This document shows positions 9,197 to 17,730 of a DNA stretch of 64,000 nt, piece after piece. Numbering within the stretch: the first letter of the stretch is position 1; every line of letters starts with the position of its first letter. The position numbers and the translations under genes were made by a program. The DNA is taken from the NCBI RefSeq assembly GCF_006385705.1, contig NZ_VFRQ01000010.1, positions 62,001-126,000 on the forward strand, given 5' to 3'. Below the pieces are notes generated by a model, which searched no databases, was not told where the DNA came from, and was given only the letters and a program-made list of their open reading frames with translations. This DNA comes from Pontibacter mangrovi (GTDB lineage Bacteria > Bacteroidota > Bacteroidia > Cytophagales > Hymenobacteraceae).

Positions 9197-9396
9197 GATA
9201 TGTATAGTTTAAATCTGTTACAGTTTTTACAAGTATAGCTAAGTCAGCCATTTTGACAACAAAACGGCAATTTATACTTTCCATTGCACTTCCTTGTTCT
9301 TTTGGAAAGCAGCGGAATCGCATTTAGCCAAATTTACCACAAAAGTACAATTTTAACATTAACTTCGGATAATTTAGGCTGATTTTAACATCTACC

Positions 9397-10251
9397 TTAC
9401 TTCTTGCCGCACACGATGCGGTTTTTCCCGAAAAGATCCGCCACGACCTGCGCCTCGGCAAAGCCTGTTTGCAGCAACAGCTCCTTTACCTCCTGCCCGT
9501 AGCGCTCGTTTATCTCGAAGTATACTTTGCCGCCTTTTTTCAGTAGCTGCAGCGCCACCTCGGTTATTCTTCTGTAGTATTTCAGCGGGTCCTGATCGGG
9601 TACGAACAGGGCCAGGTGCGGCTCATACTGCAGCACGTTCTCCCGCATCTGCCGCTTTTCCTCCTCCAGCACATAAGGCGGGTTGCTCGTGATGATGTCC
9701 AGTGAAGCGGGTTTTATACTTGGCACCGGCTCAAAAATATCCGCCTGCAGCCACTCCACCGGCAGTTTATACTTGGCCGCGTTGGCCCGCGCCACCTCCA
9801 GCGCCCCCTCCGACACCTCCAGCCCGTAGACTTGAGCGTTTGGCAAATTGGCCGCCAGCGCCAGCGGAATGCAGCCGCTCCCGGCGCAAATGTCCAGCAC
9901 CTGCAGCCCCTGCTGCTCTTTGTGCTCCCGCAGCACCAGGTCCACCAGCTCCTCTGTCTCCGGCCTCGGAATCAGCACCCGCTCATCCACCTGCAGCTCC
10001 AGGCCATAAAAGTGCGCCACGCCCAGCACATACTGCACCGGTTCCTGCCGCTGTAGCCGCTGCACCATCTGCGCTAGCTGCGCCTCCTGCGCCGGGCTTA
10101 CCTCCTCCTGCTGCGCCAGCATGAGATGCATGCGGTTTTTCTGCAGCACGTGCTCCAGCACCAGTTGGGCTATACTTCCCGCCTCGGGCTCGGGGTAAGC
10201 CGCTTTTATACTTTCCCGGATGTGCTGCTGCACTTGCTGTATGGTTGCCAC
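9397..10251 (-). CDS. prmC: Release factor glutamine N5-methyltransferase
   Basis: Methylates the glutamine of the GGQ motif in peptide-chain release factors. A 284-residue protein with the N-terminal helical domain, LIPRPETEELV at 93-103, the SAM-binding loop DICAGSGCIPLA (120-131) and the catalytic N190-PPY193. The C-terminus has YFEINERYGQEV. Transcribed divergently from ribD, with about 200 bases between them and about 200 free bases before the tviB operon downstream. Confidence 0.95.
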   Translation of the reverse strand: MATIQQVQQHIRESIKAAYPEPEAGSIAQLVLEHVLQKNRMHLMLAQQEEVSPAQEAQLAQMVQRLQRQEPVQYVLGVAHFYGLELQVDERVLIPRPETEELVDLVLREHKEQQGLQVLDICAGSGCIPLALAANLPNAQVYGLEVSEGALEVARANAAKYKLPVEWLQADIFEPVPSIKPASLDIITSNPPYVLEEEKRQMRENVLQYEPHLALFVPDQDPLKYYRRITEVALQLLKKGGKVYFEINERYGQEVKELLLQTGFAEAQVVADLFGKNRIVCGKK

Positions 10252-10275
10252 GTCTATATTTTCTGTTGATTTCGG

Positions 10276-10291
10276 TATCTTTGCAAAAGTA
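10276..10291. promoter_or_regulatory. Back-to-back -7 elements between prmC and ribD
   Basis: The 16-mer TATCTTTGCAAAAGTA is TAnnTTTG joined to its mirror image CAAAnnTA, so one site offers a Bacteroidota -7 element in each direction between divergent genes. I find no convincing -33 TTG at 19-21 bases on either side, so this is only a candidate. Confidence 0.35.
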
Positions 10292-10295
10292 AGGT

Positions 10296-10452
10296 TTAAG
10301 ATTTGAAGATGTGGAAATTTGGAGATGTGAAGATGAGTTTGCCTCCCAGTTTAGCATCACATCAACTTTCTAACCTTCTAACTATGTAAGCCGCAAAGTA
10401 TTGCAGCTCTACAACTCTTAAACGCTCTAACTCCTAAACTCTCTAACTCTGA
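10296..10452. repeat. Low-complexity short-period repeats before ribD
   Basis: About 150 bases made of imperfect short units: GAAGATGTGGAAATTTGGAG-like at 10300-10336, then units of the type CTCTAACTCCTAAAC at 10415-10452. Similar CTAACTC-type runs occur at about 17630-17690 and 22191-22213. Within it, 10388-10416 is a degraded copy of the GTAGAGACGC palindrome family. Confidence 0.55.
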
Positions 10453-10454
10453 CC

Positions 10455-11483
10455 ATGTCTGACGAACGATACATGCGACGCGCACTGGAGCTGGCCCGGC
10501 TAGGCAGCGGCTATACTTCCCCGAACCCGATGGTGGGCTGTGTGGTGGTGCACGAGGGGCAGATTATCGGCGAGGGCTGGCACCAGAAGTATGGCGGCCC
10601 GCATGCCGAAGTGAATGCCATTGCCGCCGTGGAGGACAAGCGCCTGCTGCCCCAAAGCCGTGTGTACGTAACGCTGGAGCCCTGCTCGCACTACGGCAAA
10701 ACCCCGCCCTGCGCCGACCTGCTCATCAGCCATGGTGTGAAGGATGTGGTGATCTGCAACACCGATCCGAACCCGCTCGTGGCTGGCCGTGGCATCAAAA
10801 AACTTTTTGAAACCGGAGCCCAGGTAAAGGTGGGTGTGCTGGAGGAGGAAGGGCTGGAGCTGAACAAGCGTTTCTTCACGTTTCATACTAGAAAGCGGCC
10901 GTTCATACTTTTAAAGTGGGCCGAGACGGCAGACGGTTTTATAGCGGCGGCCAATTACCAACAGGAGCAGATCAGCGGAAAGCTGGCGCAGCGGCTGGTG
11001 CACAAGTGGCGCTCTGAGGAGCAAGCTATACTGGTGGGTAGCCGCACCGCTTTGTATGATAACCCGCGCCTGAACACGCGCCTGTGGAGCGGCCAAAACC
11101 CGCTGCGCCTGGTAATAGACAAGCAACTGCTGCTGCCCCCGCACCTGCACCTCTTCGACGGAAGCCAGCCAACGGTGGTTTATACTTACAAGCATCAGGA
11201 AGATCGGGACAATTTATACTTTGTGCAGCTACGGGAGGACGAACCCATACTTCCGCAGATCATGGAGGACCTGCACCGCCGCAACGTGCTGTCGGTAATG
11301 GTGGAGGGGGGCACGTTTCTGCTGGAGAGCCTGCTGCAGGCCAACCTCTGGGATGAGGCTCTGGTGTTCAAGAATCTGCATAAAACACTTCCGGCCGGCA
11401 TTAAAGCGCCCGGTATGGCATACGGACAGCTGCAAAGTATACAAACCTTATGCGCAGACCAGCTGTTGCACTACCGGCGTTAG
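10455..11483 (+). CDS. ribD: Riboflavin deaminase/reductase RibD
   Basis: Bifunctional riboflavin enzyme: the N-terminal cytidine-deaminase-like domain deaminates diaminohydroxyphosphoribosylaminopyrimidine, the C-terminal domain reduces the product. Zinc site: H50-A-E52 and C77...C86 (LEPCSHYGKTPPC). NPMVGCVVV at 24-32 is characteristic. The reductase part begins near residue 150 (RPFILLKWAETADGFIA). Full length at 342 residues. Other rib genes are not in the window. It contains about seven copies of the AAGTATR word in several frames. Confidence 0.95.
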   Translation: MSDERYMRRALELARLGSGYTSPNPMVGCVVVHEGQIIGEGWHQKYGGPHAEVNAIAAVEDKRLLPQSRVYVTLEPCSHYGKTPPCADLLISHGVKDVVICNTDPNPLVAGRGIKKLFETGAQVKVGVLEEEGLELNKRFFTFHTRKRPFILLKWAETADGFIAAANYQQEQISGKLAQRLVHKWRSEEQAILVGSRTALYDNPRLNTRLWSGQNPLRLVIDKQLLLPPHLHLFDGSQPTVVYTYKHQEDRDNLYFVQLREDEPILPQIMEDLHRRNVLSVMVEGGTFLLESLLQANLWDEALVFKNLHKTLPAGIKAPGMAYGQLQSIQTLCADQLLHYRR

Positions 11484-11574
11484 TTGTTCGTTAATGGTTA
11501 TTCGTTTGAATACATTCATGCATCAGCGTTAGCATATTAAACAATTAGCACATTCACTCATTCAAAATAAAAAC
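11484..11574. other. AT-rich spacer between ribD and msrC
   Basis: Ninety bases of low-complexity sequence with ATT-rich units (GTTCGTTAATGG, AGCATATTAAAC, AATTAGCACATTC). No promoter matching TTTG-N19-TAnnTTTG seen. It resembles the decayed short-period spacer repeats elsewhere in the window. Confidence 0.4.
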
Positions 11575-12057
11575 ATGGCCGAATCCTTAATCATAGATAC
11601 AGACCTCAGCAAAGAAGAAAAGTATAAAGCGCTGCTGCCGCAGATAGAAGCTCTGACTGCCGGCGAAACCGACCTGATCGCGAACATCTCGAACCTGGTG
11701 GCCGCGTTGCGTCAGGGTATGGGCTTCTTTTGGGTTGGCGTATACTTTAACAAGGAGGGGCAGCTGGTGCTGGGTCCGTTCCAGGGGCCGATTGCCTGCA
11801 CACGCATCCCGTACCACAAGGGCGTTTGCGGCGCCTGCTACACCCAGCAAAAAACCATACTTGTGCCGGACGTGGAGGCCTTCCCGGGCCACATCGCCTG
11901 CAGCAGCGACTCTAAGTCGGAGATCGTACTGCCAGCTATGAAAGACGGCGAGGTAAAACTGGTACTGGACGTGGACAGCGACAAACTGAATGACTTCGAC
12001 GAGGTGGACCAAAAGTACCTGGAGCAGCTGATGAAGCTGGTGGAGAGCTGGTTTTGA
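11575..12057 (+). CDS. msrC: Free methionine-(R)-sulfoxide reductase
   Basis: A 160-residue single GAF-domain protein that reduces free Met-R-sulfoxide. Key cysteines are C75 (GPIACTRI), C85 (KGVCGAC) and C109 (GHIACSSDS), which line up with the three redox cysteines of the E. coli enzyme; C88 is additional. GMGFFWVGVYF (48-58) and LVLDVDSDKL (129-138) are typical fRMsr segments. Thioredoxin would be the reductant (family knowledge). Monocistronic, with a MITE-like element and a bidirectional terminator downstream. Confidence 0.92.
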   Translation: MAESLIIDTDLSKEEKYKALLPQIEALTAGETDLIANISNLVAALRQGMGFFWVGVYFNKEGQLVLGPFQGPIACTRIPYHKGVCGACYTQQKTILVPDVEAFPGHIACSSDSKSEIVLPAMKDGEVKLVLDVDSDKLNDFDEVDQKYLEQLMKLVESWF

Positions 12058-12073
12058 TTTCGTTATCAGTATT

Positions 12074-12298
12074 CCTGCCGCAAGTTTAGCGAAGCGTAAA
12101 TGTGGCTATACATGGGGCAAGTTTGTAATTTGCTTTATGCGTGAGCAGAAAAGTATACGTTAGCAGATTTATACTTTGCAGACTATTGCCAGAGGATAAA
12201 GTATAGCCGGAGCCTTTTAAACTTGCTTTTTAAAGCAAAGCAGTTGAAAACTACTGCCATACTTAGCCACATTTACGCTTCGCTAAACTTGCAGCAGG
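12074..12298. mobile_element. MITE-like element with 35-bp inverted termini
   Basis: The left terminus (12074-12108) and right terminus (12264-12298) are inverted repeats identical at 34 of 35 positions; both begin CCTGCYGCAAGTTTAGCG reading inward. The 155-base interior has no ORF and holds several AAGTATR words. No target-site duplication is obvious. No transposase is present in the window, so mobilisation in trans is inference. Confidence 0.6.
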
Positions 12299-12303
12299 CC
12301 AAA

Positions 12304-12327
12304 AGAGACGCAACGTATTGCGTCTCT
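12304..12327. repeat. AGAGACGCAA palindrome
   Basis: A perfect inverted repeat: AGAGACGCAA (12304-12313), four-base centre CGTA, TTGCGTCTCT (12318-12327). Related copies are at 17534-17561 and, degraded and inverted, at 10388-10416. It abuts the MITE-like element. Confidence 0.6.
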
Positions 12328-12346
12328 ACAAATCCTGATTTAGACA

Positions 12347-12383
12347 AAAAGGCCGCTGCAAGTATAAATTGCAGCGGCCTTTT
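12347..12383. terminator. Bidirectional terminator between msrC and psd
   Basis: A perfect 15-bp stem (12347-12361 with 12369-12383) flanked by A-run and T-run, serving convergent msrC (+) and psd (-). The seven-base loop GTATAAA, with the adjoining stem bases, makes a copy of the AAGTATA word. Confidence 0.85.
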
Positions 12384-12433
12384 CGTTTCTATTGTCTAAT
12401 ATCTAAAGTCTAGAATCTAGCATCTTCAAAAAC

Positions 12434-13117
12434 TTACCCAAACAAGGTCGGCGGTGGCGTTTTTAGCTGGGCGATAACAGTTTGCCCGCCTTTTGTCTTC
12501 TGCCCAAGCTCGACCTTTATTTCTGTATCCAGTGGCACAAAAATATCAACGCGCGAGCCGAATTTGATAAAGCCAAACTCCTCGCCCTGGCTCACTTCAT
12601 CGCCTTCGTTTACATACCACACAATGCGGCGCGCCATGGCGCCGGCAATCTGGCGGAAAAGCACCTCCGGGCCAGCCGTAGACTCCACCACCACGGTCGT
12701 GCGCTCGTTCTGCGTGCTCGACTTAGGGTGCCAGGCCACAAAATAATTGCCCGGGTGATACTTGAAATACTTTACAATGCCGGACACGGGGTTGCGCGTG
12801 ATGTGCACGTTTATCGGCGACATGAAGATGGAGATCTGCTTGCGCTTGTCCTTGAAGTACTCCGGCTCCTCCACTTCCTCAATCACCACCACCTTGCCGT
12901 CGGCCGGGGCAATCACCAGGTCATCGTGCAGCAGCAGCGTGCGGTAAGGGCTCCGGAAAAACTGCAGGATCAACAAAAAAAGAACGGCTGATACAGCTGA
13001 GAAAATTTTGTTAAAGGTACTATTCTCTGCATTAAAGTTGTAGAGCAACAGGTTCAGCACTACAAGCGCTAGCAATGTAAAAAATAATATCTTCCGTCCT
13101 TCCTTGTGAATCTTCAT
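12434..13117 (-). CDS. psd: Phosphatidylserine decarboxylase
   Basis: Converts phosphatidylserine to phosphatidylethanolamine at the inner membrane. From ATG 13117 (MKIHKEGRK, the usual start in this short Bacteroidota form) it is 227 residues; an in-frame ATG at 13153 would add 12. Two N-terminal membrane segments (about 9-30 and 38-54), APADGKVV, then INVHITRNPVSG and the self-cleavage site FGS (G187-S188), where the serine becomes the pyruvoyl group. It follows glutamate dehydrogenase; cdsA, two genes up, makes the CDP-diacylglycerol used upstream in the same pathway. Confidence 0.93.
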   Translation of the reverse strand: MKIHKEGRKILFFTLLALVVLNLLLYNFNAENSTFNKIFSAVSAVLFLLILQFFRSPYRTLLLHDDLVIAPADGKVVVIEEVEEPEYFKDKRKQISIFMSPINVHITRNPVSGIVKYFKYHPGNYFVAWHPKSSTQNERTTVVVESTAGPEVLFRQIAGAMARRIVWYVNEGDEVSQGEEFGFIKFGSRVDIFVPLDTEIKVELGQKTKGGQTVIAQLKTPPPTLFG

Positions 13118-13237
13118 TCTGTTTTGTGTTTGCCGCAGGTACTTTAAACTCATAAAAGCCCATCCAGTTACGTGGATGGGCTAAACCTGCTTCAAAAATA
13201 TGTAAACTTTCGGTTATTCTTCTAAAAAACTTATCTC

Positions 13238-14518
13238 TTAGAAGCCACCGCGGTACTTATACGTCATGGCTACTTTGTCGATGGCCACGATGTAGGCGGC
13301 AATACGCATCGGCACGTTATACTTCTGCGAAGCGGCATACACACGCTCGAAGGCTTCGTTCATGATGCGCTCGGCACGCTCGTTTACGCGCTCCAGCGTC
13401 CATTTAAAGCCCATGCGGTTTTGCACCCACTCAAAGTATGACACCGTTACGCCTCCCGAGTTGGCCAGGATGTCCGGCACCACCATGATGCCTTTTTCGT
13501 TGATGATATTATCGGCTTTGTAAGAAGTCGGGCCGTTGGCACCTTCCACAATCAGGCGGGCCTGGATCTTATCCACGTTGTGGATCGTGATCACGTCCTC
13601 TACGGCAGCTGGCACCAGCACATCCACTTTAGAGGTTAGCAGCTCGCTTGGGTCGTCCATCAGCTCAGCGCCTTTGAAGCCTTCCAGGCGGCCGTTGTGC
13701 GCGTTTTTATACTCAATGGCCTCTTCAATGTCGATGCCGTTGTCGTTCCAGTAAGCGCCGCTCACGTCGCTTACGCCCAGTATCTTCACGCCGCGCTCTG
13801 CCATTAGCTTGGCTGCCCAGGCACCCACGTTGCCAAAGCCCTGCACCGCGGCTGTAGACTTAGACGGGTCCATGCCCAGTTTTTCCATCGCAGCCATCGC
13901 CGATACCATTACGCCACGGCCTGTTGCCTCTACGCGGCCCAGCGAGCCGCCCAGCACCAGCGGCTTGCCTGTTACCACGGCATGCTCTGTAGAGCCTTTT
14001 GTCTTAGAGTATTCGTCCATCAGCCAGGCCATCTCGCGCGGTCCGGTGCCCATGTCCGGTGCCGGAATGTCGCGGTCCGGGCCGAAGATATCCACCAGTG
14101 AGGAAGTATAGGCCCTCGTCAAGCGTTCTATCTCACCGGCCGACATAGAATATGGGTCGCAGATGATGCCGCCCTTGGCACCACCGTACGGTATATCCAC
14201 CACGGCGCACTTCCAGGTCATCCAGGCGGCCAGGGCCTTCACCTCGTCCAGAAACACATCCGGAGCGTAGCGTACACCACCCTTAGACGGGCCCAGGATA
14301 GTGGAGTGAATTACGCGGTATCCCTCGAACACACGCACCTTACCGTCGTCCATGGTCACGGGCACGTTCACGATTACCTGACGCGTTGGAGACTTCAGCA
14401 CGTTGTATACTTCCTCATCCAACCCCAGCACCTCCGCCGCAATATTGAAACGCGACATCATCGACTCGAAAGGGTTTTCCTTATCCTTGATCGGAGCTGG
14501 CTCTTTGTATAACATCAT
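13238..14518 (-). CDS. gdhA: Glutamate dehydrogenase (ELFV family)
   Basis: Catalyses reversible oxidative deamination of glutamate to 2-oxoglutarate. A 426-residue ELFV dehydrogenase: GGVRYAPDV near 80, MTWKCAVVDIPYGGAKGG with K103 and catalytic K115, APDMGT with D155, and the Rossmann motif GFGNVG near 225. The ending RIAAYIVAIDKVAMTYKYRG is typical of the short hexameric GDH class. Cofactor preference is not readable by eye. It lies between cdsA and psd on the same strand, about 100 bases from each, as though inserted into a lipid gene set. One of three ELFV genes in the window. Confidence 0.9.
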   Translation of the reverse strand: MMLYKEPAPIKDKENPFESMMSRFNIAAEVLGLDEEVYNVLKSPTRQVIVNVPVTMDDGKVRVFEGYRVIHSTILGPSKGGVRYAPDVFLDEVKALAAWMTWKCAVVDIPYGGAKGGIICDPYSMSAGEIERLTRAYTSSLVDIFGPDRDIPAPDMGTGPREMAWLMDEYSKTKGSTEHAVVTGKPLVLGGSLGRVEATGRGVMVSAMAAMEKLGMDPSKSTAAVQGFGNVGAWAAKLMAERGVKILGVSDVSGAYWNDNGIDIEEAIEYKNAHNGRLEGFKGAELMDDPSELLTSKVDVLVPAAVEDVITIHNVDKIQARLIVEGANGPTSYKADNIINEKGIMVVPDILANSGGVTVSYFEWVQNRMGFKWTLERVNERAERIMNEAFERVYAASQKYNVPMRIAAYIVAIDKVAMTYKYRGGF

Positions 14519-14617
14519 CTACTCTTAAATTTATTGGTGAGTAATCAATCAGTGATATATTTCGCGGCAAAGTTGAGAATTATAGTTACAACCTCCTACG
14601 GGCAGGCTACAATTTTT

Positions 14618-15445
14618 TTAGAAGATCTGAAGAAAGGCAACCACAAACGGAATAACCATTAAAAGGCTGTCGAAACGGTCGAGCAGGCCGCCGTGCCCCG
14701 GAAGCAGTGTACCCGAGTCTTTTACGCCCAGGCTGCGCTTCAGCAGCGACTCCGACAAATCGCCCAGCACCCCTACCACGCCCACGATCACCGCAATGCC
14801 TATCCATTGGTAGGCCTCCAGGTCCGGGAACAGGTAAGACAGGCCGTAGCCGACAAGTATGGTTAGCAGCGCGCCGCCTGCCCAGCCCTCCCAGGTCTTG
14901 CCCGGCGAGATACGCTCGAACAGCTTGTGCTTGCCAAAGTTCTTCCCGAAAATGTACGCCCCTGTGTCGGAAGCCCAGATCAGCAGCATCAGCCCAAGTA
15001 TGGGTTGCCAGCTATACTCCTCGCCAAAGTAGCCCAGCAGGTGCAGCATGCCAAAAGGCCCGGCAATGTACAGGGCGCCCAAGATGGTAAAGGCGATGTT
15101 GGTGAAAGGCTGGGGCTTTTTGCGGTACATCTCCGCTATGATCACCACAAACGGCAGCGGCAGCGACAGGTACAGCAGCTCACTGGCCGCCATCCTTTTC
15201 TGCACCAAAAACATAGAAGTATAAAACACCGCGCCAAGGATAAGCCCCAGCGGCCGGTTAGGGCGCATGCCCTGCACGCCTACCAGGGTATAAAACTCGG
15301 AGATCCCCAGCAGCGTGAGCCCCAGGAACAGCAGAAAGTATGTCCACTCGCTAAACCAGATGCCGCCAATAAACACGGCGGCGCCCAGCACCCCTACAAT
15401 AATCCGTTGGTTTAAATTACTCAGCGTTGATAGTTTGTTACTCAT
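14618..15445 (-). CDS. cdsA: Phosphatidate cytidylyltransferase
   Basis: Makes CDP-diacylglycerol from phosphatidic acid and CTP in the inner membrane. A 275-residue polytopic protein with about seven to eight hydrophobic segments and the CdsA signature at the C-terminus: GDLSESLLKRSLGVKDSG, then LLPGHGGLLDRFDSL. It lies 52 bases after the CPBP protease gene and upstream of gdhA and psd on the same strand. Confidence 0.94.
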   Translation of the reverse strand: MSNKLSTLSNLNQRIIVGVLGAAVFIGGIWFSEWTYFLLFLGLTLLGISEFYTLVGVQGMRPNRPLGLILGAVFYTSMFLVQKRMAASELLYLSLPLPFVVIIAEMYRKKPQPFTNIAFTILGALYIAGPFGMLHLLGYFGEEYSWQPILGLMLLIWASDTGAYIFGKNFGKHKLFERISPGKTWEGWAGGALLTILVGYGLSYLFPDLEAYQWIGIAVIVGVVGVLGDLSESLLKRSLGVKDSGTLLPGHGGLLDRFDSLLMVIPFVVAFLQIF

Positions 15446-15497
15446 GCAGTGGGCTTGCGCCGGATAGGGCGACGGGTGTTAGGGTTTAAGGGTCTGT

Positions 15498-16457
15498 TTA
15501 CAGTTGCTCTTCTACTTCATCGGCCACAAGTTGCTGCCGCAGTGGTTGGCGAGCAAAGGCCTGGTGCAAAAAGTATAAAATGGCTGCGCTTATCACCACC
15601 GACAGCAAAATACTGTACCACGGCATGGCCTCAGTGCTCTCAATGTCGGCGTTGATGGAGCCTGTTTGCTGCAGGTACAGCATAAACACCGTAAAGCCGT
15701 TGTTCACGAAGTGCGCCACGATGGGCACGATCAGGCGGCCAGACCAAAAGTATAAATATCCGAACAGCGCTCCAAGTATGGCCCTTGGCAAAAACCCGAA
15801 GAACTGCACGTGGATGGCGGCAAAGATGATACCCGTCACCCAGATGGCTACGTGTATGTTGCCGAACCAGCGGAAGATCTGCCGCTGCGCAATGCCCCGG
15901 AACACCAGTTCCTCGCCTACCGCCGGGATCAGCGCAAACACCACCAGCCCCACCAGCAGCTCCGGCACCGTGCCAAACTGCGTGATAAGCTTTGTGAGCT
16001 CGGCCAGCTGCTCCTCCTGCGCCCGCGCCCATTGCTCAAAGCCGTTCATAAAGTCGGGGAAGTTCATGTTGGCGTTCCAGCTGATGATAACGGAGTTGGC
16101 CGGCATGATCGCCACGACCAGCAGGCCGCTGAGCAGCACCAGCAGCCACGGAGACGGCACTTTCCAGTTCAGGTACTCATCCAGCCTATAGTTGAGCGAG
16201 CGCAGCAGAATGGCCGGGGCCACAATAAAAGCGAAGAACTGCAGCACGCCCTGCAGCAGCAGCATCACGCCAGGCCCTTGCGGGTGGGCGGCGGGGTTGG
16301 CGGCCACATTCGCCAGCTCTATCAGCCCTACGCCAAAGATCCAATTAGCCAGCAGGCCTACCACAAACATGGCCACAAAATAGCCGCCCGCCATGTACAC
16401 TATCAGCAGTAGCAATACCCAACTTGGGTGCAGATCTTTCGAGATGAAACCTTTCAT
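15498..16457 (-). CDS. CPBP-family intramembrane metalloprotease
   Basis: A 319-residue membrane protein of the CPBP (CAAX protease, Rce1-like) family. Motif 1 is EELVFR (E182, E183, R187), motif 2 has FAAIH (H216), motif 3 HFVNN (H249, N253), giving the glutamate/histidine active site. Roughly eight hydrophobic segments. The substrate is unknown; the association with cdsA suggests membrane biogenesis but that is only context. Divergent from dusB. Confidence 0.9.
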   Translation of the reverse strand: MKGFISKDLHPSWVLLLLIVYMAGGYFVAMFVVGLLANWIFGVGLIELANVAANPAAHPQGPGVMLLLQGVLQFFAFIVAPAILLRSLNYRLDEYLNWKVPSPWLLVLLSGLLVVAIMPANSVIISWNANMNFPDFMNGFEQWARAQEEQLAELTKLITQFGTVPELLVGLVVFALIPAVGEELVFRGIAQRQIFRWFGNIHVAIWVTGIIFAAIHVQFFGFLPRAILGALFGYLYFWSGRLIVPIVAHFVNNGFTVFMLYLQQTGSINADIESTEAMPWYSILLSVVISAAILYFLHQAFARQPLRQQLVADEVEEQL

Positions 16458-16510
16458 AGGGAGAATTAGGTTTAATTGGCGTAAATTTACGCGAATAATT
16501 AAATTTTGCT

Positions 16511-17506
16511 TTGGTAAAGATTGCTAACATAGCGTTAGGGGAGTTTCCGTTGCTGCTGGCACCGATGGAGGACGTGAGTGATCCGCCGTTCCGCAAAGTA
16601 TGCAAGGCCAACGGTGCCGACCTGATGTACACAGAATTTATCTCCTCTGAGGGTTTGATACGTGACGCCGCCAAAAGTGTGCAAAAACTCGACATTTTCG
16701 ATTACGAGCGCCCTATCGGCATCCAGATCTTCGGCTCTGATATTGAGTCGATGCGCGAGGCGGCCATCGTGTCGGCCCAGGCCGGCCCGGACCTGATCGA
16801 CATCAACTATGGCTGCCCGGTGAAGAACGTGGCCTGCAAGGGAGCGGGCGCGGCCCTGCTGCGCGATATCCCGAAGATGGTAAAGATGACCGAGGAGATT
16901 GTGAAGGCCACCGACCTGCCGGTTACCGTGAAAACCCGCCTCGGTTGGGACGAAGACACCAAGTATATCGTGGAGACGGCCGAGCGCCTGCAGGACATCG
17001 GCATAAAAGCTCTGAGCATACATGGCCGCACGCGCGTGCAGATGTATAAAGGCGAGGCCGACTGGAGCCTGATCGCGGAGGTGAAGAACAACCCGCGCAT
17101 GCACATCCCGATCTTCGGCAACGGCGATATCGACTCGCCGCAGAAGGCGCTGGAGTACCGCAACAAGTATGGCGTGGACGGCATCATGATCGGCCGCGCC
17201 AGCATCGGCTACCCGTGGATCTTCAACGAGATCAAACATTATATGAAAACCGGTGAGGTGTTGCCGGGGCCAACCTTGGAGGAGCGCGTGGAAGTATGCC
17301 GCCAGCACTTTACCCACTCGCTGGAGTGGAAGGGCGATAAGCTGGGTATTTTCGAGATGCGCCGCCACTACACCAACTACTTCCGCGGCCTGCCGCACTT
17401 CAAGCCGCTGCGCATGAAACTGGTGCAGTCCGAAGACATCCAGGAAATCTACGACACGCTGGATGAGATCGCTCAGACGATGAGCTATGAGGAGGTAGAA
17501 AGGTAA
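16511..17506 (+). CDS. dusB: tRNA-dihydrouridine synthase DusB
   Basis: FMN enzyme that reduces uridine to dihydrouridine in the tRNA D-loop. 331 residues in a TIM barrel: APMEDVSDPPFR (17-28), DINYGCPVKNVACKGAGAALL with C102 in the GCP motif, VKTRLGWDE, SIHGRTR and GNGDI. The start is TTG at 16511, giving MVKIANIALGEFPLLLAPM, which matches usual DusB N-termini; no in-frame ATG is suitably placed. Divergent from the CPBP gene. Confidence 0.93.
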   Translation: MVKIANIALGEFPLLLAPMEDVSDPPFRKVCKANGADLMYTEFISSEGLIRDAAKSVQKLDIFDYERPIGIQIFGSDIESMREAAIVSAQAGPDLIDINYGCPVKNVACKGAGAALLRDIPKMVKMTEEIVKATDLPVTVKTRLGWDEDTKYIVETAERLQDIGIKALSIHGRTRVQMYKGEADWSLIAEVKNNPRMHIPIFGNGDIDSPQKALEYRNKYGVDGIMIGRASIGYPWIFNEIKHYMKTGEVLPGPTLEERVEVCRQHFTHSLEWKGDKLGIFEMRRHYTNYFRGLPHFKPLRMKLVQSEDIQEIYDTLDEIAQTMSYEEVER

Positions 17507-17533
17507 AGAAGTAGAAAGGTAGAAAAGACGGGG

Positions 17534-17561
17534 TTGTAGAGACGCAATACTTTGCGTTTTT
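17534..17561 (+). terminator. Terminator after dusB from the GTAGAGACGC repeat
   Basis: A short hairpin ACGCAA (17542-17547), loop TACT, TTGCGT (17552-17557), then a T-run. It is a member of the repeat family at 12304-12327, here with the outer arm replaced by T residues so that it reads as a terminator. The centre contains ATACTT. Confidence 0.5.
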
Positions 17562-17730
17562 ATACTTGCGGCAGCGACAAAATAATTTCAGGAGTTGGAG
17601 CATTAGATAAACAAATCTGACGTTCCAACTCTTTATTTTTGCAGAAACTTTCAAACTCTTCAACTCCTAAATCCCCTAACTCATCAAAACCACTACTACC
17701 CCCGCTGCACAAGAAACCGCTACCCCGGCG

